Origin: Atlantibacter hermannii
GTDB lineage: Bacteria > Pseudomonadota > Gammaproteobacteria > Enterobacterales > Enterobacteriaceae
Reading direction: 5' to 3'
DNA: 64,000 nucleotides
Assembly: GCF_009907385.1 (NCBI RefSeq)
Contig: NZ_JAAATR010000010.1
Coordinates: forward strand, 1 to 64,000
This document shows positions 58,667 to 64,000 of the stretch, piece by piece. The notes beneath the pieces are model-generated. The model saw only the letters and a program-made list of their open reading frames with translations. It made no database searches and was not told where the DNA came from. The position numbers and the translations under genes were made by a program. Position 1 is the stretch's first letter, and the number at the start of each line of letters is the position of its first letter.

Positions 58667-59473
58667 ATGTATCAGGTCGTTGCGTCTGATTTAGACGGTA
58701 CACTCTTATCTCCTGACCACACCCTGTCGCCTTTCGCGAAAGAGACGCTGAAACTGCTGACGGCTCGCGGCATTAACTTTGTGTTTGCGACCGGGCGTCA
58801 CCATGTCGACGTGGCCCAAATCCGCGATAACCTTGAAATCAAGGCCTACATGATCACCTCCAACGGCGCGCGGGTGCATGATACCGATGGCAATCTGGTG
58901 TTCAGCCACAACCTGGATCGCGATATCGCCGCCGATCTGTTTGGCGTGGTGCACACCAACCCGGACATCGTGACCAACGTGTATCGTAACGATGACTGGT
59001 TTATGAACCGCCATCGCCCGGACGAGATGAAGTACTTTCGCGAGGCCGTGTTTAAATACACCCTGTTTGAGCCAGGCGTGCTGGAGCCGGAAGGCATCAG
59101 CAAAGTGTTCTTCACCTGTGACGACCATAAAAAACTGCTGCCGCTGGAGCAGGCGATTAATGCGCGCTGGGGCGATCGGGTTAACGTTAGCTTCTCAACG
59201 TTAACCTGCCTGGAGGTGATGGCGGGCGGCGTTTCTAAAGGTCATGCGCTGGAGGCGGTATCCAAAGCCATGGGCTACTCCCTGAAAGAGTGCATCGCCT
59301 TTGGTGACGGGATGAACGACGCCGAAATGCTGTCGATGGCGGGTAAGGGCTGCATTATGGCCAACGCGCACCAGCGGCTGAAAGATCTGCTGCCGACGCT
59401 GGAAGTGATTGGCACCAATAGTGAAAATGCGGTCCCGCACTATCTGCGCCGTTTATTCCTTCACGAAGCGTAA
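58667..59473 (+). CDS. yigL: YigL, HAD-IIB sugar/PLP phosphatase
   Basis: The 268-residue Cof-type HAD phosphatase (E. coli 266) has motif I ASDLDGTLLSPDH at 6-18 and motif IV AFGDGMNDAEML near 212. In E. coli and Salmonella, YigL dephosphorylates sugar phosphates and PLP, and the pldB-yigL mRNA is stabilised by the small RNA SgrS during sugar-phosphate stress. The order pldB-yigL is conserved here, 47 bases apart, so the same control is plausible (inference). Confidence 0.94.
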   Translation: MYQVVASDLDGTLLSPDHTLSPFAKETLKLLTARGINFVFATGRHHVDVAQIRDNLEIKAYMITSNGARVHDTDGNLVFSHNLDRDIAADLFGVVHTNPDIVTNVYRNDDWFMNRHRPDEMKYFREAVFKYTLFEPGVLEPEGISKVFFTCDDHKKLLPLEQAINARWGDRVNVSFSTLTCLEVMAGGVSKGHALEAVSKAMGYSLKECIAFGDGMNDAEMLSMAGKGCIMANAHQRLKDLLPTLEVIGTNSENAVPHYLRRLFLHEA

Positions 59474-59484
59474 GCGATACGGAT

Positions 59485-59513
59485 GACGAGTGGTTCATGT
59501 TTAACCACTCGTC
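59485..59513. terminator. Perfect 11-bp hairpin after yigL
   Basis: GACGAGTGGTT and AACCACTCGTC pair exactly around a seven-base loop, 12 bases after the yigL stop. No T run follows, so it is a possible terminator or 3' stabiliser of the pldB-yigL mRNA. Confidence 0.55.
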
Positions 59514-59595
59514 AACTAAATACCCAAGCTCACGTCGTTCACTGTCGCTACAATGCGGTTTTATGCTGGAAACGGGACTTCCCGGGGAAAACATT

Positions 59596-60495
59596 GTGCC
59601 GCTACTCATTATCACCACTATTCTGTGGGCCTTTTCCTTTAGTCTGATTGGCGAATACCTTGCCGGGCATGTCGACAGCTACTTTTCCGTGCTGATGCGC
59701 GTTGGGCTGGCGGCGCTGGTGTTTTTGCCGTTCCTGCGTTTTAAGGGCCTGAAACCGAAAGTTATCGCGCTGTATATGCTGGTGGGCGCGCTCCAGTTGG
59801 GCGTGATGTACCTGTTCAGCTTCCGTGCTTATCTTTATCTGACGGTTTCCGAGTTTTTGCTGTTTACCGTCCTGACGCCGCTGTATATCACGCTGATTTA
59901 CGATCTGCTGAGCCGCCGCCCGCTGCGCTGGGGCTATGCGTTCAGCGCGCTGCTGGCAGTGCTTGGCGCGGCGATTATTCGTTACGATCAGCTCAGCGAG
60001 CACTTCTGGTTCGGGCTGTTACTGGTGCAACTGGCGAATATCAGCTTCGCGATCGGCATGGTCGGCTATAAGCGGCTGATGGAAGTACATCCGATGCCGC
60101 AACACAACGCGTTCTCGTGGTTTTATCTCGGGGCGTTTGCGGTCGCAGGCATCGCCTGGCTGGCGTTAGGCAATCCCGACAAACTGCCTGGCACCACGCT
60201 GCAATGGAGCGTACTGGTCTGGCTGGGCGTTGTGGCGTCCGGGCTGGGCTATTTTATGTGGAACTATGGGGCAACGCAGGTCGATGCCGGCACACTGGGC
60301 ATCATGAACAACGTACATGTCCCGGCGGGGCTGCTGGTTAACCTCGCCATCTGGCAAGAGCAACCCCACTGGCCGAGTTTTATTATCGGTGGGTCGGTGA
60401 TAATGGCTTCGTTGTGGGTGCATCGACGCTGGGTCGCGCCGCGCTCTTCACAAACGGCAGATGATCGCATGCGTGGTTCCGCGCAGAGCGAATAA
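59596..60495 (+). CDS. bioP: BioP (YigM), biotin transporter of the EamA/DMT type
   Basis: The 299-residue inner-membrane protein has about ten helices in two EamA domains, starting [29 protein letters not shown]. coli YigM/BioP is reported as the high-affinity biotin importer, repressed by BirA. The start is GTG 59596, with GGGGAAA before it; a longer frame from 59497 crosses the hairpin and is not used. The last 113 bases overlap the convergent metR coding region. Confidence 0.92.
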   Translation: MPLLIITTILWAFSFSLIGEYLAGHVDSYFSVLMRVGLAALVFLPFLRFKGLKPKVIALYMLVGALQLGVMYLFSFRAYLYLTVSEFLLFTVLTPLYITLIYDLLSRRPLRWGYAFSALLAVLGAAIIRYDQLSEHFWFGLLLVQLANISFAIGMVGYKRLMEVHPMPQHNAFSWFYLGAFAVAGIAWLALGNPDKLPGTTLQWSVLVWLGVVASGLGYFMWNYGATQVDAGTLGIMNNVHVPAGLLVNLAIWQEQPHWPSFIIGGSVIMASLWVHRRWVAPRSSQTADDRMRGSAQSE

Positions 60496-61336
60496 ACGCA
60501 TCGATAACCGGCTGGCGCTGCTCGCCATCGCGCACCGCCGCGTACAGTCGGCTCCACAATCCCTCGCCCAGGGTTTTGGTTACCACCAGACCCTGGCGTT
60601 CAAAACTCTCCACTACCCAGTGCGGCAATGCGGCGATGCCCATTCGCGCTGACACCATCTGAATCAACAGCAGTGTGTTATCAACGCTTTTCAATGACGG
60701 GCTGACGCCTGCCGGCTCCAGAAAATGACGCCACACGTCCAGGCGCTGGCGCTGCACCGGGTAAATCAGCAGCGTTTCTCCGGAAAAGTCTTCCGGCGTG
60801 ATGCGGGGTTTGCGAGCCAGCGGATGATCGGTCGCCAGCACCAGACGTACTTCAAAATCAAACATCGGCGAATAGTGCAGCCCGCTGCGCGGCAGAATAT
60901 CGGACGTCAGCACCACGTCCAGTTCGCTCTGCTGAAGCGCGGGTTGCGGGTCGAACGTAACGCCTGATTTGAAATCCATCTCTACCTGCGGCCACTGCTT
61001 GCGGAAATTCTCCAGCGCCGGGGCCAGCCACTGAATACAGCTGTGGCACTCAATCGCGATCCGCAGCTGGGACTGCTGCGGTTCATTGCACTCCTGCAAT
61101 GCCCGGCTGATTTGCGGCAGCACCTGAGTCGCCAGTTGCAGCAGGATCTCCCCCTGCGGGGTAAAGCGCAGCGGCTGACTTTTACGAACGAATAGCTTAA
61201 ACCCGAGACGCTGCTCCAGATCGCTGAACTGATGAGAGAGAGCAGATTGCGTCTGATGCAGTGTGGCCGCGGCGGCGGCGAGTGAACCGCAATTCTGCAG
61301 GGCCAGCAGGGTCTTAAGGTGTTTAATTTCGATCAT
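60383..61336 (-). CDS. metR: MetR, LysR-family regulator of methionine genes
   Basis: MetR activates metE, metH, glyA and others with homocysteine as co-effector. It has 317 residues, the E. coli length. The N-terminal helix-turn-helix is [30 protein letters not shown] near residues 16-45. It is divergent from metE and shares the 237-base control region. Its C-terminal about 37 codons overlap the end of bioP on the other strand. Confidence 0.95.
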   Translation of the reverse strand: MIEIKHLKTLLALQNCGSLAAAAATLHQTQSALSHQFSDLEQRLGFKLFVRKSQPLRFTPQGEILLQLATQVLPQISRALQECNEPQQSQLRIAIECHSCIQWLAPALENFRKQWPQVEMDFKSGVTFDPQPALQQSELDVVLTSDILPRSGLHYSPMFDFEVRLVLATDHPLARKPRITPEDFSGETLLIYPVQRQRLDVWRHFLEPAGVSPSLKSVDNTLLLIQMVSARMGIAALPHWVVESFERQGLVVTKTLGEGLWSRLYAAVRDGEQRQPVIDAFIRSARNHACDHLPFVKSAARPSVDAPTTKPLSPTHR

Positions 61337-61348
61337 GAAAGTCCTTCA
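61336..61348. promoter_or_regulatory. MetR-like site overlapping the metR start codon
   Basis: TGAA-AGTCC-TTCA fits the MetR consensus TGAA-N5-TTCA exactly. Its first base is the first base of the metR ATG (complement). MetR sites in the metR-metE region activate metE and lower metR expression in E. coli and Salmonella. Confidence 0.75.
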
Positions 61349-61399
61349 CTTTGCCATGAGGAATTTGCGCTTGAGGAATATACAGTAACTGCTGATTAT

Positions 61400-61423
61400 G
61401 GATGTGTAAACATCTGGATGGCT
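61400..61423. promoter_or_regulatory. MetJ operator (three met boxes)
   Basis: Three contiguous 8-mers, GGATGTGT, AAACATCT and GGATGGCT, resemble the met box AGACGTCT. Tandem boxes of this quality are typical for MetJ, which with S-adenosylmethionine represses both metE and metR. The position matches the E. coli operator. Confidence 0.75.
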
Positions 61424-61429
61424 AAATCC

Positions 61430-61549
61430 TTTGTATTTCGAATTTATGGTACGTTGGCTGCGCTCGCTCACCCTGGCCACTGACTTCAGTAAGCTCCCGG
61501 GGATCCACGAACTCGCCGCCTTACCTGAATCCGAAATCCTTCGGATTGA
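61430..61549. repeat. ERIC element in the metE leader
   Basis: The core CGCTCACCCTGGCCACTGAC, then AGTAAGCTCCCGGGGATCCAC at 61488-61508, corresponds to the conserved centre of the enterobacterial repetitive intergenic consensus (ERIC), and the flanks GTTGGCT and GCCGCCTTACCTG also fit. It forms a long imperfect palindrome. The element lies after the MetJ boxes and before the metE ribosome site, so it would be transcribed as part of the leader. Outer limits are approximate. Confidence 0.75.
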
Positions 61550-61573
61550 AAATCAAATTTAAGAGGCAAAACA

Positions 61574-63835
61574 ATGACAATCTACAATCACATCCTCGGT
61601 TTCCCTCGCGTTGGCCTGCGTCGCGAATTGAAAAAAGCGCAAGAAAGTTACTGGGCAGGTAACAGCACGCGTGAAGAATTACTGGCGGTGGGCCGCGAGC
61701 TGCGCGCCCGTCACTGGGAGCAGCAAAAAGCGGCAGGGGTGGATCTGCTGCCGGTGGGCGACTTCGCCTGGTACGATCATGTTCTCACCACCAGCCTGCT
61801 GCTGGGCAACGTGCCGGCGCGCCACCAGAATAAAGACGGCTCCGTGGATATCGACACCCTGTTCCGTATTGGCCGTGGCCGCGCGCCTGCCGGTGAACCG
61901 GCAGCGGCAGCGGAAATGACCAAGTGGTTTAACACCAACTATCACTACATGGTGCCGGAGTTCGTTAAAGGCCAGCAGTTTAAACTGACCTGGACTCAGT
62001 TGCTGGATGAAGTGGACGAAGCGCTGGCGCTGGGCCATCACATCAAACCGGTACTGCTGGGGCCGATTACTTACCTGTGGCTGGGCAAAGTGAAGGGCGA
62101 ACAGTTTGATCGCCTGTCGCTGCTCAATGACATTCTGCCGGTTTATCAGCAGGTACTGGCAGCGCTGGCGAAGCGCGGTATCGAGTGGGTACAGATTGAC
62201 GAACCGGCGCTGGTGCTGGAACTTCCGCAGGCGTGGCTGGACGCCTACAAACCGGCTTACGATGCGCTTCAGGGCAACAGCAAACTGCTGCTGACCACCT
62301 ACTTTGAAGGCGTCACGCCGAATCTGGATACCATTACCGCACTGCCGGTGCAGGGCCTGCATGTTGATCTGGTACACGGCAAAGACGACGTAGCAGAGCT
62401 GCATCAGCGTTTGCCGTCCGAGTGGTTGCTGTCTGCGGGGGTGATCAATGGTCGTAATGTCTGGCGTGCCGATCTGACAGAAAAATATGGGCAAATTAAG
62501 GATATCGTCGGCAAACGTGCCGTGTGGGTGGCATCCTCCTGCTCTCTGTTGCACAGCCCGATCGATCTGAGCGTGGAAACCCGTCTCGATGCGGAGGTAA
62601 AAAGCTGGTTTGCCTTCGCCCTGCAAAAATGTGAAGAGCTGGCGCTGCTGCGCGACGCGCTAAAATTCGGCGACACCACTAAAATCGCCGAGTGGAGCGC
62701 GCCGATCCAGGCGCGTCGCCACTCTGCCCGCGTACACAATCCGGCGGTAGGCGAGCGTCTGGCGACGATTACCACCCGGTACAGCCAGCGCGCCAGCGCT
62801 TATCCGATCCGTGCCGAAGCGCAGCGTGCGCGCTTCAACCTGCCGGCATGGCCGACCACCACTATCGGTTCGTTCCCGCAAACCACTGAGATCCGCGGCC
62901 TGCGCCTGGACTTTAAAAAAGGCAACCTGGACGCCAGCAACTATCGCACCGGCATTGCCGAACACATTAAGCAGGCGATTGTTGAGCAGGAGCGTCTCGG
63001 CCTGGATGTGCTGGTTCATGGCGAAGCGGAACGTAATGACATGGTGGAATATTTCGGCGAGCATCTGGACGGTTTTGTCTTTACCCAGAACGGTTGGGTG
63101 CAGAGCTACGGTTCACGCTGCGTGAAGCCGCCGGTGGTGATTGGCGATATCAGCCGTCCTGAGCCGATCACCGTGGAGTGGGCGAAGTACGCGCAGTCCC
63201 TGACCGACAAGCCGGTTAAAGGCATGTTGACCGGCCCGGTAACCATTCTCTGCTGGTCGTTCCCACGTGAAGACGTCAGCCGTGAAACCATTGCGAAACA
63301 GATTGCGCTGGCGCTGCGTGATGAAGTGGCTGACCTGGAAGCCGCCGGGATTGGCATCATCCAGATTGACGAACCGGCACTGCGCGAAGGGTTGCCGCTG
63401 CGTCGTGCCGACTGGCAGGCCTATCTGGAATGGGGCGTGGAAGCGTTCCGCCTGAACGCCGCCGTGGTGCGTGACGATACCCAGATCCACACCCACATGT
63501 GCTACTGCGAGTTCAACGACATTATGGACTCCATTGCGGCGCTGGATGCGGATGTGATCACCATCGAAACCTCGCGTTCGGATATGGAGCTGCTGGAATC
63601 CTTTGAAGAGTTCGAGTACCCGAATGAAATCGGCCCTGGCGTGTATGACATCCACTCGCCGAACGTACCGGACGTGGAATGGATTGAGGCTTTACTACAA
63701 AAAGCGGCGCAGCGTATTCCGGCGCAGCGTTTATGGGTGAACCCGGATTGCGGCCTGAAAACGCGCGGCTGGCCGGAAACTCGCCAGGCGCTGGCGAATA
63801 TGGTTAAGGCGGCGCAAAACCTGCGCAGCGCGTAA
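61574..63835 (+). CDS. metE: Cobalamin-independent methionine synthase MetE
   Basis: MetE transfers the methyl group from 5-methyl-tetrahydropteroyl-triglutamate to homocysteine, the last step of methionine synthesis without B12. Its 753 residues equal E. coli. It is a double TIM-barrel; zinc ligands are in HTHMCYCEF (His and Cys near 641-643) and [11 protein letters not shown] (Cys near 726). The N-terminal [18 protein letters not shown] is typical. AAGAGG precedes the ATG. Activated by MetR, repressed by MetJ (known in E. coli; sites seen here). Confidence 0.97.
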   Translation: MTIYNHILGFPRVGLRRELKKAQESYWAGNSTREELLAVGRELRARHWEQQKAAGVDLLPVGDFAWYDHVLTTSLLLGNVPARHQNKDGSVDIDTLFRIGRGRAPAGEPAAAAEMTKWFNTNYHYMVPEFVKGQQFKLTWTQLLDEVDEALALGHHIKPVLLGPITYLWLGKVKGEQFDRLSLLNDILPVYQQVLAALAKRGIEWVQIDEPALVLELPQAWLDAYKPAYDALQGNSKLLLTTYFEGVTPNLDTITALPVQGLHVDLVHGKDDVAELHQRLPSEWLLSAGVINGRNVWRADLTEKYGQIKDIVGKRAVWVASSCSLLHSPIDLSVETRLDAEVKSWFAFALQKCEELALLRDALKFGDTTKIAEWSAPIQARRHSARVHNPAVGERLATITTRYSQRASAYPIRAEAQRARFNLPAWPTTTIGSFPQTTEIRGLRLDFKKGNLDASNYRTGIAEHIKQAIVEQERLGLDVLVHGEAERNDMVEYFGEHLDGFVFTQNGWVQSYGSRCVKPPVVIGDISRPEPITVEWAKYAQSLTDKPVKGMLTGPVTILCWSFPREDVSRETIAKQIALALRDEVADLEAAGIGIIQIDEPALREGLPLRRADWQAYLEWGVEAFRLNAAVVRDDTQIHTHMCYCEFNDIMDSIAALDADVITIETSRSDMELLESFEEFEYPNEIGPGVYDIHSPNVPDVEWIEALLQKAAQRIPAQRLWVNPDCGLKTRGWPETRQALANMVKAAQNLRSA

Positions 63836-63843
63836 TAAAAAAT

Positions 63844-63873
63844 CCCCTCCTGAACGGGAGGGGGCATATTTTT
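63844..63873 (+). terminator. Terminator after metE
   Basis: CCCCTCC and GGAGGGG form a stem of seven GC-rich pairs around a short loop, followed by GCATATTTTT. It separates metE from the convergent ysgA. Confidence 0.82.
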
Positions 63874-63889
63874 GATTCAGGATGGGCCG

Positions 63890-64000
63890 TTACTTTTTAT
63901 TGCCGTAACGGCCAAACCAATCCAGCATTCTCTGCCAGCCGTCCGCGGCGGATTCCGCGTGATAGCTCGGACGATAGTCGGCGTTGAACGCGTGGCCCGC
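63890..64000 (-). CDS. ysgA: YsgA, dienelactone hydrolase-family protein (3' end)
   Basis: The complementary strand encodes 36 residues and a stop, continuing beyond the window. They read [14 protein letters not shown], then [17 protein letters not shown], matching the C terminus of E. coli YsgA. The His in GHAFN is the catalytic His of the dienelactone hydrolase family. The substrate is unknown. It is convergent with metE, as in E. coli. Confidence 0.88.
   Translation of the reverse strand, partial: AGHAFNADYRPSYHAESAADGWQRMLDWFGRYGNKK

Overview
This is a conserved chromosomal segment of a member of the Enterobacteriaceae, in the Escherichia / Salmonella / Citrobacter / Enterobacter / Klebsiella / Kosakonia / Cronobacter group. 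Nearly every gene and its order match the E. coli/Salmonella 'trpT-hdfR-ilv-rep-rho-wec-hem-cya-dapF-uvrD-corA-recQ-metE' region. It is not E. coli K-12: ilvG is a full-length 548-residue gene, ppiC is tandemly duplicated, an AT-rich DKNYY-type gene sits between cyaY and lptM, and several proteins differ clearly from the K-12 versions. The genus cannot be fixed by eye. No prophage, insertion sequence, CRISPR array or defence island was seen.

Layout. 1-200: end of a tRNA-Asp/tRNA-Trp pair, which in relatives trails an rRNA operon. 235-3060: hdfR, maoP and yifB. 3323-12461: branched-chain amino acid block, with the ilvL attenuator, a small ilvX-like frame, ilvGMEDA, and the divergent regulator/target pair ilvY-ilvC. 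12564-13174: two tandem parvulin genes. 13296-20181: rep helicase, rhlB-gppA (reverse), trxA and rho with its leader. 20430-33223: the complete enterobacterial common antigen (ECA) cluster wecA-wzzE-wecBC-rffGH-wecDE-wzxE-wecF-wzyE-wecG. 33454-35397: yifK and the argX-hisR-leuT-proM tRNA operon. 35486-35896: the small RNA GlmZ, with a sigma-54-type promoter and upstream GlrR-like sites. 35962-40039: hemCDXY (reverse), divergent from cyaA (TTG start). 42870-44691: cyaY and a DKNYY-type envelope protein (reverse). 44882-50489: lptM-dapF-yigA-xerC-yigB-uvrD, with a LexA box before uvrD. 50576-51794: corA behind a long leader with a corL-like short frame. 51824-60495: rarD, yigI, pldA, recQ, rhtC, rhtB, pldB, yigL, bioP. 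60383-63835: metR/metE, divergent around MetR and MetJ sites, with an ERIC element in the metE leader. The window ends in the 3' part of ysgA.

How the genes work together. The ilv block carries most of isoleucine/valine synthesis under attenuation and IlvY control. The wec block makes the ECA trisaccharide (GlcNAc-ManNAcA-Fuc4NAc) on undecaprenyl phosphate, flips it and polymerises it. hemCD and cyaA share a divergent control region. dapF-xerC-uvrD join peptidoglycan precursor supply, chromosome dimer resolution and repair.

No wholly new multi-gene system was found. The most interesting points are small: a rhoL leader frame that has lost its start codon, beside a 30-codon frame linked by ATGA overlaps to both rhoL and rho; a TTG-initiated corL-like frame whose stop codon lies in a perfect hairpin; a divergent ilvX-like peptide; the AT-rich DKNYY gene; and the ERIC insertion in the metE leader. 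All calls come from reading the sequence and from remembered family knowledge; no database search was run.
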